A model generated the notes under the pieces. The model was given only the letters and a program-made list of their open reading frames with translations. It searched no databases and was not told where the DNA came from. From Macrobrachium rosenbergii (Eukaryota; Arthropoda; Malacostraca; Decapoda; Palaemonidae): a stretch of 64,000 bases of DNA. A program made the translations under genes and the position numbers. Of the stretch, positions 12,850 to 25,106 are shown piece by piece; the first letter of the stretch is position 1; every line of letters starts with the position of its first letter. The DNA lies in contig NC_089789.1 of assembly GCF_040412425.1 (NCBI RefSeq), positions 38,567,106 through 38,631,105 of the forward strand. The letters are read 5' to 3'.

Positions 12850-13012
12850 ATGGGAAGCGCGCGAGCACGAATTCCCGGGCGAGGTCGCAGTCTCCATCAG
12901 CCATCCAGTGACCAACTTCGAGTTCTTCTACGAGCCATTTTACGTCGCCAGGGACGACGCCCCGCCCCACGACGAGAGGTTCCTCGGCTACGGCTTCACC
13001 CGGAATACTCAG
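12850..13012 (+). CDS. B4GAT1: B4GAT1-like glycosyltransferase, internal exon
   Basis: This exon encodes part of a beta-1,4-glucuronyltransferase 1-like enzyme (GT49/LARGE-type, Golgi). In the family, human B4GAT1 adds glucuronic acid to xylose on the O-mannosyl glycan of dystroglycan, priming LARGE. The acceptor is at 12848-12849 (CTACCAG). One base completes a split codon, then 54 codons run to CAG before the donor GTGAGG at 13013. Residues recognised include WEAREHEFPGEVAVSISHPV, FYEPFYVARDDAPPHDERF and LGYGFTRNTQ; EPFYV...DERF..YGF is the family signature. Codon use is GC-rich, unlike the surroundings. The exon ends in phase 0 and joins 24888. Catalytic DxD exons are not in this exon and were not found upstream. 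Arthropods have several B4GAT1-like paralogues, so substrate specificity is not established. Confidence 0.92.
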
Positions 13013-13327
13013 GTGAGGACGGGATCTCTTTCCTCTCTCAACTCTCAGGCCTCGTTGTGACTCCTTTTCCGTCCCTTGTAAGACCCTCTTTAGAATCTTA
13101 CCCTGTTAGCTTCGGTCCTTATTGTGATTCAGTGGATAGTTGTTTTTTTTTTTTTTTTTTTTTTGTAATTTTGGGGCAGTCACCAATCCAGGCACTGACC
13201 AGACCTGGCGTTGCGTGTTGAGAGACCAGCCTTGAAGTGAATGTTTCTTGCTGTATTGTGGGATTACTAGAACATTATTTACAGCAGTTTTTTGGAATGA
13301 GAGAAATATCGACTGAAATAGAAGAAA

Positions 13328-13330
<3 letters not shown>

Positions 13331-13383
<53 letters not shown>

Positions 13384-13410
13384 CACTGATTCAGTCGCTT
13401 GTGTAAATAG

Positions 13411-13481
<71 letters not shown>

Positions 13482-13516
13482 AAAACATTAAGTTCTCTCT
13501 CTTGTACAAATAGAAG

Positions 13517-13552
<36 letters not shown>

Positions 13553-13587
13553 CTCAAAACATTAAGTTCTCTCTCTTGTACAAATAG

Positions 13588-13662
<75 letters not shown>

Positions 13663-13690
13663 CATTAGTTCAGTCTCTTGTGTAAATAGG

Positions 13691-13758
<68 letters not shown>
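13331..13758. repeat. Minisatellite with embedded (TC)n, 4-5 units
   Basis: Spacers of 35-38 bp (GAAAACATTAAGTTCTCTCT, CTTGTACAAATAGAAG and close variants at 13379, 13479, 13555 and 13660) alternate with (TC)n tracts of 40-90 bp. The open frame over it is Arg-Glu repeats from the minus strand and is not a gene. Confidence 0.92.
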
Positions 13759-13760
<2 letters not shown>

Positions 13761-14311
13761 ATATACGAAAGGTCCAGCGGGGCAATGTGGAGACGTGTTC
13801 GAGGTCAAATCATAGTAAGACTACGCGAATCAAGCATGTCGTGCTTATTGAGTTAGACCTGTAGGGAAACGTGTTGTGTGTGTGTGTTCGCGAGAGCGTT
13901 CCCTCAGCGTTTTTCCCTCCCGAAAAATAAAGAGTCACGATCGAGTTGCAATAAAATGCTGAACGAGGTGCGGAATCCACGTGTAAACAAAGCGGTGGGG
14001 TAGCCTTTGTGCAACCACATAAACAAGTTGATTCCAAGCGCAAACAAATGCGGTGTGTGTTTGTTAAGTCTCGTGAGCCAGAAACAAACAGCATACAAGT
14101 GGAAATATACGAACAGCAAACAGAAATATATTCGTACAATAAACAAAAATCATTCGAACACCAAACAAAAAATATTCGAACACCAAACAAAACAAAAAAC
14201 TATCTATTTGCAGACAAATTCGTGAGTAGGTTTGTGATCCTGAAGCAAAATACCAGTGCATATAAGCCTAAGTTTCTGTAAGCCAATCCAAATGCTTTGT
14301 AAAAGATGAGT

Positions 14312-14322
14312 TTGTGTGTGTG

Positions 14323-14353
<31 letters not shown>

Positions 14354-14355
14354 TT
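14312..14355. repeat. (GT)n followed by poly-T
   Basis: 26 bp of GT then about 19 T. Confidence 0.9.
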
Positions 14356-15047
14356 GACACCGATCTTGCCCATTTCAGATAATCTTCGTCACTGATTTAA
14401 CTAATAAAAATAAGCCTCTAAACTCGAATGCAGCAGTGTTTTTAAAATTTTGCTTATTTCCATCAGCTAGACTGGATGCTCATAGTTTCCAAGATCACAT
14501 AAAAAAATTCGTTGAGAAGTTTTTCATAAAATCGCACCAGCCTTTTACTCGGTCAGAGTAGTGACGGAGATCGATTCTCTTTTGTGTAAAAGAATCCGCT
14601 TGATGAAAAGCAGCTGATTTCGAGTCATCAGATGATTTAGGATTATAAATTCATTAAAAACTTAATAGATTCGTTAAATTCATTTAGAGCTTAACAGATT
14701 CGTTTAGGTCTGTTGAAAATCAGACAAAAGTATCACTTCGTTTGGCTGTTAACCATTCCTCTCATCTTCTCCCTTCTTATTTCTGTCGGATACCCATTCC
14801 CATTCCGTCGGCCTCTTGTGCCTCTACATGAAACCACGTACCTACCAGAATAGAGATAACCTTGTTTAAAACACATACACAGACACACACACATCCACTC
14901 GATTTTATTTCCATGCTGTGATGAATAGCTAGTACACGTGTCATGTTTTATGTATGTGGATAAGCAACAATGTTTGTCTTCTATAAAGTTTGATTTTATT
15001 GAAGGAATAGTATTGAGAAACCAAGGCTAGGTTATGGAAGACATCAA

Positions 15048-15067
15048 TATATATATGTATGTATATG

Positions 15068-15147
<80 letters not shown>
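15048..15147. repeat. (TATG)n/(TA)n/(GA)n compound microsatellite
   Basis: TATGTA units pass into TA and then directly into (GA)n ending 15147. Confidence 0.95.
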
Positions 15148-15150
<3 letters not shown>

Positions 15151-15893
15151 GATGTCTCAACGTGAGTATTAAATACGATAAATGTATGTGTGTATATAGT
15201 ACACATTCATACATTAATTCTGCGAGTAACTTGAGCCGTAATGGTTTTTTTTTCTTTATTTAAGACACGCTGTAGCAAACAAATATGGCATCCAGAACTC
15301 TTCATAGATATGAATTTACTTTTCGGAGAGAGAGAGATTTTACTAAATAAATAAATATAATTGTTAGCAAGTCACCATTGTTAGGAATGTGACGGCTGAG
15401 AAATACAATTCAGGAAATCAGTGTTAAACCGAGCTTGATTTTCTTTGCTTTATAAATATTGAGTTAAGTTTTTATTATTATTTTTAATTGTATTTTTAAT
15501 TGTTTCTCTAGACTTCACACTTTCATTCAAGATCTGTATGTCTTCAGTAATTATTAGACAACAAAATCGATTTGGTAAAATGAGAAACGTTGAACTAATA
15601 AATGAATGACCTAATTTTTTTTTTTTTTACCAGATTTCGAAAATAAATAATTACGGCTGCCTTCATTAACCGTAGCGGAATGTACACGTCAGAAGAATGA
15701 ACGTAGAACGAAATAATTGATCAAAGAAATGAAATTCGGAAGTATATTATGAGAATAACGTACCTTACATGCCTTAACACGAATTCCGTTGCTACGGAGG
15801 GCCCATGGAAACACGAAATGGCTAAACGTGGCTAGAGCATTCAAAAGGGCTTAACGATTACTTGGAAGCAAGGCCGTAGCAACTGGCAGACTG

Positions 15894-15920
15894 CCTCTCT
15901 CTCTCTCTCTCTCTCTCTCT
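15894..15920. repeat. Short (TC)n
   Basis: About 13 TC units. Confidence 0.9.
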
Positions 15921-16923
15921 GGGTAATTATGCAACACTGATAATAAGTTGTAGGACTTGAGGACAGAGATTATTAGCGGTGATGATGATAGTGAAATTGC
16001 CTAAGAGTGATGTGTATTTATAGTGAGTGATAAATGTATTTATAGTGAGTGATAAATGTGAAGAATCTTGATGATCAAGCAAGTGAGGAGTAATCAGCAT
16101 TATATTATAATGGTGATAGTGAAAGTGCTTCGCTCTCGGGCCTCATTGCTACCCATCCCCACTACATCCATAGCAATTACTCTTCTCCTTACTCCTTCTT
16201 CTCCGCCAACGAATTCCTCCGGCCCTTCCGAATCTCCCCCTCCCAACCCCCACCGCCGGTCAAGGTATCCCTTCAGGAGCTGAAGAAGAAATGATTTTGA
16301 AGTCACTTTAACGCGAAAACTGTCTCTTGTGGGTTTATAGAAACTCGTGCAGATTCCAGATCCGGATAAAAGAGAAGGTCAAGTTTAAGGGTGAAAGTAC
16401 ACTTACTGCTTCTAATCGGACATTTCTTATTCCCTAATTAAAAGCCTTTGAAAGAAGTTGGGGTTCATACAAAGTTTTGCTTGAGTATAGCTTTCAAGAA
16501 CTGAGCTGTTGGCCGACTGTACGTAACAAAAGCAATGTTGAAACAGCAACAAACTTTAGCGGCCTGGTGCACTTGGCAGTGAACCTTACCGAGGTTCAGA
16601 AGCCAACAGGCTGAGAATAATTCACATTTTCAAAAGATTGTTTTGATATAGAAGGACAGGGATTCTGAGGCTCCTTCAGAGAGGTATTTGAATAGTCCCT
16701 CTGTTCTAAGATTCAGTTTTCGGACGCACGACGTGTTTTTACCACCTTATGGTTTCAGTGGGTAAAAATGTCTTGCACTTTCCTTTTGCTTATGTTTATG
16801 GTGAATTTATGGTGAGTGTTATTTTCCAGTCTTAGAGTTCTTTTTTCATTCTCTCATTGCATCTGATTATTTTGACTGCGTTACTCGTCACTTGCAAATA
16901 TAAATAATTTCCGCTAAAATAAA

Positions 16924-16924
<1 letters not shown>

Positions 16925-17007
<83 letters not shown>

Positions 17008-17038
17008 GAGTCATTCATCCTGCTGAAGATTTTCACTA

Positions 17039-17102
<64 letters not shown>

Positions 17103-17140
17103 GAGAGTCATTCATCCTGCTAAAGATTTCCGTTATAAGT
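16925..17140. repeat. Minisatellite with embedded (TC)n, 2 units
   Basis: (TC)n at 16925-17004 and 17042-17099, each followed by the same spacer: AGTGAG(AG)TCATTCATCC, TGCT(G/A)AAGATTT, TATAAG. Confidence 0.92.
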
Positions 17141-17322
17141 TCATGCATCCAATACTTAATCGTATAACATTCGAGATAAGCAAGTTCATATTGGAGCAGA
17201 AGTTGTGCCAGAAGGAAATTGATCGTACTTTTATAATTATTGGTGTGACGTGAAACCGTACAATTGTTGATGGAAGTAGCATCTAATGCATATAAGAAAA
17301 CAAATGTATAAAGAGACATATA

Positions 17323-17532
17323 GGATCTTTCCTAGATAATGACCCCCAAGGGTTTTAACCCGGTATGTAGGCTATCAACCTTTGCGGCGTCTTTAGCACA
17401 AGCCCGTTTGGGATTACCGTGAAAACATAAACAAAAGACTGCAAATATCATAAAGATAATGACCCCCAAGAAATATTAGTCCTCGATAACGGCCCCCGAA
17501 AACCCTTGGGGGTCACTATCTAGGAAAGATCC
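17323..17532. mobile_element. MITE-like element with 34-bp terminal inverted repeats
   Basis: A 210-bp element begins GGATCTTTCCTAGATAATGA, CCCCCAAGGGTTTT and ends with its inverse complement (AAAACCCTTGGGGGTCACTA, TCTAGGAAAGATCC), with a single mismatch over 34 bp. A third partial copy of the terminal word, GATAATGACCCCCAAG, lies inside at about 17455-17470. There is no ORF. I see no clear target-site duplication (flanks CATATA and GAAACA), so superfamily assignment is not possible by eye. Confidence 0.75.
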
Positions 17533-17987
17533 GAAACATATTCTGTGCGTTCACTTGTATCCGTATCTGTCTCCTGTCCTTTGCATTTTTGCAGTTAAAT
17601 ATATCCTTCATCTTTTTCCTTCTTAGCCCGGTTCCTCTCGAGCCTTCCTTCATATCCCGTATGTTTTGTATTTTTCATCTCTGTAGACATGGTTCTGCTG
17701 ACTTCAAGGTCAAAAGAATGACAATCTGCAGACCTTGCTAGATATTTCTCTTCGCAAAAGAATTGGTCTTGTGCGATCGACCTCTTCATTCGTTACTTAA
17801 ACCTTAAATCAATATTTCATTCTAATTCTCTTTTCTTGGTTCTGATCATTCATTTTTTTTTATTTAATGTTTATATTTATTTTGTTCACTGTCATCATAT
17901 GGGCATTGTGTTTTGAGGAAGTTTGGAAGTTTCCTTGGCAAGGGAATTTTTTACGAGTTTCGTATGTGTGTTTGCTTGTCATTGGTA

Positions 17988-18034
<47 letters not shown>
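17988..18034. repeat. (AAT)n microsatellite
   Basis: About 15 AAT units. Confidence 0.95.
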
Positions 18035-18036
<2 letters not shown>

Positions 18037-18674
18037 GAGGAGTCAAGCCAGCTGTCTAAACCAGTGTGTACTTATTCAGACAACAAAACTATTGTAGCTT
18101 TTCTGCTCCTGTGTGCAATACGACCTCGACTGAACCGAAATATAAAGTTACAAAACTGTGAAATGGAAAAAAAACAAAACAAAAAGGGGGCTTATCAACA
18201 CCATTTGCCAAAAGAATTCGTTCCCTACCGACGCATGATGCATTATTGGTGAAACTGAGAAGCATCACCAAAAAGTCGATGGATATCGGTCACACTCAGC
18301 ACTATACTTTTCCAGTTTTTATTTTTCATTTTTCTTTATTTTCCCTCTCCTTTTTTATATTCTTTTCGTTTTATTTCGCCAAAGTTTATTTTATCAAGTC
18401 ATGTTATTATTCTTTTTTTGGTATTAGATTCCTTTTTGCAAATTTTTTTTTCAAGTTTTTAGTAATGTTCTTTTCCTTTTTCACCCTTTTTATGAAGTTG
18501 AACGTGTAGTAATTTCCAGTATTTTTGTTTTATCTTTGTAAGGAAATATTTTTTTTATTAAATTAACATTTTACGTAGTGATTTGTTTTCCCTAATCATT
18601 CAATCGCACGTTAAATTTCATTCTTATAAATCATATTGTTCTTGTTTCCAGCCTCACACCCACACAAACCCAAG

Positions 18675-18676
<2 letters not shown>

Positions 18677-18705
<29 letters not shown>

Positions 18706-18875
18706 GATGGGTGTTTGAAATTTTGGGAACGCGTAGATTTGCAAAAGTCTTTCATAAAAGCGATTTTTCACTTCAGTTCCTTTATTGCATTTTAAATTTC
18801 TTTTCGGCGCAAAGGAATGATAATTTCGAATGGGATTCACTTGTAATTTTAACTATAAAATGAGGGTTATTTTGC

Positions 18876-18919
<44 letters not shown>
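18677..18919. repeat. (AC)n and (GA)n microsatellites
   Basis: (AC)n at 18677-18704 and (GA)n at 18879-18919 with unique sequence between. Confidence 0.92.
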
Positions 18920-18925
<6 letters not shown>

Positions 18926-19451
18926 GAAGTCACTCTAAGCTGACTATGCGTTGTTCCATCATCAACAACAAAAAAAGGTCTGTGTACTATTTTATGTAAG
19001 AATAACAAAATGAAAATAAATTCATATACAGTCATTGGGATCATTATTCATTTGCTGAAGGATCATTCTGTTTTGGACAGACTAGTCTGGAATAGAGGAT
19101 TCCCAGTCTGTCCCGAGAGACAGAATTTAGTATTATTGGTCAGGTTTATCTTGCACCAGAAGGTAGGGGAAGGGGTGTGTTCCCCCCTTAGGGGTCTTTA
19201 TAGATATTGCTAAGGCATCACGCCATAGGCGAGTGTGTGATCAGTAACAACCATTCAATCCCGCCTGCTGAGGCGGCCAGGTTGCGCGCACACCATGGGC
19301 AGTAATGCTCGATGGAGCCTTTTATCTAGTTTGTCAGTCTTATTCCCTGATTCAAGTTTACGGTTAACGTGCAAGAACTCATGGCTAGAACCCCAGAATT
19401 GTTGTTAGCCGCAGAATTTTAATATGAGTTCATTATCTTTACTGGAAAACA

Positions 19452-19452
<1 letters not shown>

Positions 19453-19507
<55 letters not shown>

Positions 19508-19564
19508 AAGCGCAAATCGAACGACTCGAAACAAGAGTCTTCATTCATGCACACATACAGACAT

Positions 19565-19655
<91 letters not shown>
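19453..19655. repeat. (GA)n, (AC)n, (TA)n cluster
   Basis: (GA)n 19453-19503, (AC)n 19565-19587, then interrupted TA to 19655. Confidence 0.95.
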
Positions 19656-19662
<7 letters not shown>

Positions 19663-19753
19663 TTTATGTGTGCTTAAAATCATCGATAAATACATGTTGT
19701 ATGTAATATAAGTACTGTATGTATATTACACATACACACACACATGCAAGATT

Positions 19754-20082
<329 letters not shown>

Positions 20083-21351
20083 TTTCTTCAGAATAATTTG
20101 TTAACTCATAATCAGAATCCATCAGCATAATAAACTTTTTTTCTGTGAGGGCAAACATCACAGTGAAAACCTACTCTATCAAGTAAGTTGATTGCATTTT
20201 ATGTCGAACATAAGATTCCTGTGGTCCATATCAGTCTCCAGATGCATCCAACTCCGATTTTTTTTTTTTTCCAAATCAAACTTCACTTATCAGCAGTTCA
20301 GAAGTTCAAGAAAAAGAGAGAGAGAGAGGCATAGTCTACCTCGCCACAAAGTTTCATATCGAATTCCGTGACAATAAGCCCAGGAAAAGGGAAGACCTCG
20401 TTGCCAGGGGTTGGGGAGGGGGGAAGGGGTGTACGGAAAGGAGAGAGAGGGACAGGGAGAGGGAGAGAGAAAAAAAATCCCCCACCAGGAACTCGGTATC
20501 GTCGCTGAGGTCGGAACAGATAAAAACTGTAGCGCAAGAAAGCGTTACTGATAGCGCACGGGCAAGCCTGCCTTATCTGCTCTGAGGGCAGACCCACATC
20601 TCCCAAGCTCAAAAACTCTTCTCTTATTACATTTTTTTCTAAATTTGTATTTTATGTTTTTAAAATGTCAAAGAAAATAAAAAATAACTTTTTTGCTTTC
20701 GATCAGCTATTTTTTTTTTATAAGTGATGGTAAGGCGTGAATAAGAGGCCTGGTATAGGACTCTGGGCTCGGAGCTGCCCACCGAAGCGATTGATGTAAT
20801 ATAAAGTCATGAGTACCATGATTTATTTGATGCCTTTTATAGGTTTTAGTGATATATTTTTTTACTGTTAGTAGACTGATACTATAGCACAGTACTATTC
20901 TTTGGTGAATTTATACTATTTTTGGTCGATGGTCACTATACTTTAGCGAATGGGCACAATATTTTGATTAATTTTTACTCTTTAGTGAAATGTTAATACT
21001 TTCGGTTTAATTTCACCATACCTTGATGGATTGGATTGTTTTCTTAAACTTACTCTTTAGTGTATGGGTTTTGATTATTGTTCTTAAACTTTTACTCTTG
21101 AAAAGTGAAAGTGGTAACAAGTCTCAAGTTCAAGAAGATGGACAGCCAGGTGAAACGAAGTCAGATGGAACGGCTGCCTACAGAGCGACGTGCGAAGCAC
21201 ACTGTAGACACAACCGCCCCCGCCCCCCCACCTTCTAAGGACTCTGATGAAAATCAGATAAATTCCATGTTTGATATAATGTTCACGCAGGCAGATCCCA
21301 GTGGACAAATTGACCTAAGATAGGAGAAAGAGAAGAAGTGAGGAAATCGTC

Positions 21352-21353
<2 letters not shown>

Positions 21354-21392
<39 letters not shown>
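21354..21392. repeat. (GA)n microsatellite
   Basis: About 20 GA units. Confidence 0.95.
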
Positions 21393-21396
<4 letters not shown>

Positions 21397-21654
21397 ATCA
21401 CTTTTGATGTCTCAGTAGGGATGAAGGGGCTTAGCGGGTTTTAAAGCAGCGTAAATCCCCTTTAAGGTAGCATAATAAAATTGCCTTTCCGTGAAGGGCT
21501 GTCGTGAAAGAGCTGATTATGATTTCAGTTGTAATGAAAAATATCCACTTTATTTTAACTTTATTGACTTACATATGGCGTCAGTGTTGAACGAATTCTG
21601 TATCAAATGGTGCTAAGCAAATGTCTTTTCTCGTTAAATGTTTGAAAATCCGCC

Positions 21655-21975
21655 TGCATATCCTAAAAACTCTGAGGCTAGAGGGCTGCAAATTGGTGTG
21701 TTGATCATCCACCCTCCAATCATCAAACATACCAAATTGCAGACCTCTAGCCTCAGTAGTTTTTATTTTATTTAAGGTTAAAGTTAGTCATGATCGTGCG
21801 TCTGGCACCGCTATAGGTGCCAACAACACAGCCCACCACGGGGCTGTGGCTGAAAATTTCATGGACCGCGGCTGAGAGTTTCATGGGCCGTGGCTAAGAG
21901 TTTCATACAGCATTATACGCTGTGCAGAAACCTCGATGGCTCCGAAGAAACTTCGGCGCATACTTTACTTTTTTT
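21655..21975 (+). repeat. Interspersed repeat with three stem-loops, copy 2
   Basis: A direct-orientation copy of 1588-1960. It has the long hairpin (CTGAGGCTAGAGGGCTGCAA ... TTGCAGACCTCTAGCCTCAG), the GGCACCGCTATAGGTGCC hairpin, two or three GGGC(T/C)GTGGCTGA direct repeats and the terminal CCGAAGAAACTTCGG hairpin. It starts and ends at about the same points as copy 1 apart from ~55 bp missing at the 5' end, which supports a defined element. Confidence 0.8.
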
Positions 21976-22039
21976 TTCCAATTTAGCTCACGTGCGTTGG
22001 AAACGTTAACCATTTAATACGAAAGGCCTCGTTTTAATT

Positions 22040-22041
<2 letters not shown>

Positions 22042-22101
<60 letters not shown>
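22042..22101. repeat. (TC)n microsatellite
   Basis: About 30 CT units. Confidence 0.95.
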
Positions 22102-22102
<1 letters not shown>

Positions 22103-22295
22103 CTTTAGACCAACCACTGAAAATGGGAAAATGCCAACAATTCAGTGGCAATCGAAAAGATATACCATGTTTTGGCTAAAGTTCTTTGCATTACGTGTTT
22201 GTACGTATATATATGTATGTGTATATTTACATATATAATACGTAATTAACTTTACTCTTCAATCCAGCCACGGTAGCTTAACTAAACTGTTCAGT

Positions 22296-22394
22296 AGTAG
22301 TAATAATAATAATAGTAATAATAATAATAATTTCAGTTTTATTAAAAACATGATAATCTTTCACGACTTGTTAGTTATCCAAATGTATTTAAAG

Positions 22395-22452
<58 letters not shown>

Positions 22453-22453
22453 G
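22296..22453. repeat. Opposed (AAT)n and (ATT)n arrays
   Basis: Interrupted AAT at 22296-22330 and ATT at 22400-22453; complementary and close enough to pair. Confidence 0.9.
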
Positions 22454-23501
22454 AAAATTCCTACACAATATTAGCACTTTATTATTGAAAATGCACACGT
22501 TATTATTAGCAGTATTATTATCATTATTAATCAAATTTCCCACAGACAAAAACGCCATGCCATTACTCCAGTCACACCTCGACGGGATAGAATATCTTTA
22601 GATAAAAACAAGAATAAAGAGTCAGCGGAAAAGACATAGAATAACATTACCTTGATAAAAAAAATAACCAAGAAATAAAGTTAAACAAACAAACAGACTG
22701 TTCTATTGCCCCATCAACCGTAGTCGGAAATGAATTCAGGGAAAATAAAGGAACGGTAGATGGCGCTCTAAATAACATTAAACGCCACGTCCTGTTAAAC
22801 ACGCCGGCGTACGTAACAGGAACAAAGGAACCCCCTCCTTTTTTTTTTCAAATGCATTGGCTTTCATGCACACGCTTCCATTTACATTCATTCATCTCTG
22901 TACTCTCGCCTTTGTGAACGAAAATGGTTCCTTTTTAATTTTTTTTTTTTTTTTTTTTTTAGGGGGGAGGGTGAACCGAGTATTGTGAAGTGGACTGTTC
23001 CTTTTGCATTGTCTTTTTGTTAAACATTTCGCCAGAGTTTGTAGGAGTAGTAGCCGGGAATTCCCTGAAGTATATTAAGAAAAATGTTTTTAAACCCTAC
23101 TGTAGTTTTATTTTTTTTTCCAGAACAAACAAGTTTTTGTTATGTGGTCTGCAGGTGAATTTATTGATTGTCTGGTTGTACAGGTTTTGAAGTCGGTTAA
23201 TTATACAGGTACATAAATGTTATTATTTGTCTTCTTATTTATTGAAGAGAAATAATAATGTTAATGTTAGCATGTTTTCAATTCCACCTCACGTGCTTAA
23301 CTCGTCAAGCACGGGAGATGACATATAAGACATTCGAGAATTTCCGTATATCCCATATTGGCTAAAATCCAAATGCTAGCTAAGGCCTAGACCTGACATG
23401 GACAGAGGGAAGGAAAGTGTTGCCTGGTCTTGAGATAGCTAAATAACAAGCGTATACTATGAGAGCTGAAAGTCAGCTCAGTGGTCTGGTTAAACTACTT
23501 A

Positions 23502-23528
23502 ATAATAATAATAATAATAATAATAATA
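23502..23528. repeat. (AAT)n after a possible truncated tRNA-like head
   Basis: AAT units follow AGCTCAGTGGTCTGGTTAAA (23473-23492), which resembles a tRNA A-box region. No B box follows, so this may be a truncated SINE head. Confidence 0.45.
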
Positions 23529-23875
23529 TTGATATACAAAATCCAGGAGCTGATATTTAAGACATGCCAAAGCTTCCAGCTAGCTTGGAACTTTACGGAA
23601 AGCTCACCCAGAACTGGAACTTTTAGGCAAAAATTATGATTTTTTGTTTTACTTGTTTCAACAGTCTGGAAAGGGTGTAGGATTTTGCGTTTTGTTACTG
23701 TAACTTCGGTTTACCCTCTCTATGTACACTCGGAATTTAACGTAGGCAAAGAAGTGGTCTTCACTAGATTTTCCATAGGCTGTGGTGCCAGTCGCGCAGC
23801 TGTTGAACTACTTACTTTGTGACAATGTTAACTGCGAAAAGTAAGGGGAAAAGGTTAGGACAAATGGTTAAGATA

Positions 23876-23878
<3 letters not shown>

Positions 23879-23906
<28 letters not shown>

Positions 23907-23932
23907 TAGCTTTGTGAAAAGATATTAAATGT

Positions 23933-23988
<56 letters not shown>
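23879..23988. repeat. Two (GA)n arrays
   Basis: (GA)n at 23879-23906 and 23934-23988. Confidence 0.95.
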
Positions 23989-23991
<3 letters not shown>

Positions 23992-24507
23992 AGCAGCATC
24001 AGCGATTGGGAAAAGGGATGAGACAAAATATAAATCCTGTTATGAAATTTAAGAAGCCTGATACAAATGGCGAAAGAAGATTTGTCATCTGATATAGTCC
24101 ACTTTACTTGGTATTTAGCTGCCCTTTGACACTTTAGATTTTTTTAATAATTCTTATTTCTGACAGAAGGAAAGTTTTCATCATCCACATATGCAACAGG
24201 TGGTATGAAGTGTCTGAGATAGCTGAGCTCACGTGAGCATTGGTGGCACTAAGATTGATAAAGTAATTTCTTCGAGTAACTTTCATATCAAAGGGTTATT
24301 TCAAGATGTACAACTAGAGCAGTTTGGCTAGATCATACCCAGAACGACCCCGGCCACATTTTCTCGAGATGTAAGCAAGTACCGGGACCTTTCCCTGAAA
24401 AAAAAAGGGACGCCATATCTTAAAAACTAACCATAGAATTTTCTTGAAAATAATCTCATTATGTTTCCCACACCCAAATACATATGACGAGTTTAATCTT
24501 ACCCAAT

Positions 24508-24535
24508 CTAACCTAACCTAACCTAACCTAACCTA
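24508..24535 (-). repeat. Interstitial (TTAGG)n telomere-type tract
   Basis: About 5.5 units of CTAAC on the + strand, i.e. TTAGG on the minus strand, which is the canonical arthropod telomere unit. It is flanked by AGGGGCATGGCC. The surrounding 24350-24610 is loosely inverted-repeat: CGAGATGTAAGC on the left against an inverted GAGATGTATG on the right, each near CCCCGGCC. Confidence 0.8.
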
Positions 24536-24887
24536 GGGGCATGGCCAAAAACCGGGGCTGGTGCAATACCAACATACATCTCAGGAATTTGCACCCCGGC
24601 CCATGTACCGGGTACTTCGAACGTACACATCACCTCCTTACATACATAGTTAATTTTTGCGCTGTCTGATTGTTGATGCTCTTACTTGACTCTCGATCTA
24701 TACACTTTAAAGCAGTGTCACTTTAAGCAAAAGCCTGTGTCAGTATTACATGCATTATCCAATAAACATTCATGTTTGCAGTGCCTTCTCTCTTTCTCTG
24801 CAAGTTTTATTTAATATTTGTAAACTTTCACCGTAAAGACTGCTGTGTGTCGCTTTGCTAATACCTTTTTCCTCTTCTCCCTATCAG

Positions 24888-25106
24888 GTGTACGAGATGT
24901 TTGTCAGCGGCTACACATTCCACGTCCTTTCTCCTATCTTCACTCTGCACTGGGGCATGCAGGTCAAGCGGAGTCGGCCGGCTTGGCGTGAAAAACAGAA
25001 TAACGCCAATCGCCGGCTCTTCGAGGGCTTCAAAAGGGAGGTCTTCGCCAGGTACGGCAAGGATCCGCTCAACATGATGGCCACTAAAAAACCGCGCAAG
25101 TCATAG
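24888..25106 (+). CDS. B4GAT1: B4GAT1-like glycosyltransferase, terminal exon
   Basis: The acceptor is at 24886-24887. 72 codons follow, with the TAG stop at 25104-25106. The frame continues phase 0 from 13012 (…TRNTQ|VYEMFVSGY…). Recognisable family blocks are VYEMFVSGYTFHVLSPIF (residues 1-18), TLHWGMQ and the basic PAWREKQNNANRR, then FEGFKREVFARYGKDP. The protein ends in a lysine/arginine-rich tail (TKKPRKS) a few residues past the usual C-terminus. This is the C-terminal part of the GT-A-like domain. The exon is GC-rich with no stops or frameshifts, so the gene looks functional. Only the last 126 residues of an expected ~400 are in the window. Confidence 0.93.
   Translation: MYEMFVSGYTFHVLSPIFTLHWGMQVKRSRPAWREKQNNANRRLFEGFKREVFARYGKDPLNMMATKKPRKS

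Noticed and set aside
13279..13785. 168-codon Arg-Glu-rich frame resembling an RE-repeat protein
   Set aside because: It is the (TC)n minisatellite read on the minus strand; spacers also repeat, so the periodic peptide is an artefact.
20298..20612. 104-codon minus-strand frame with Pro-rich middle
   Set aside because: The Pro/Leu-rich part comes from a G/A-rich low-complexity stretch; no family resemblance or splice support.
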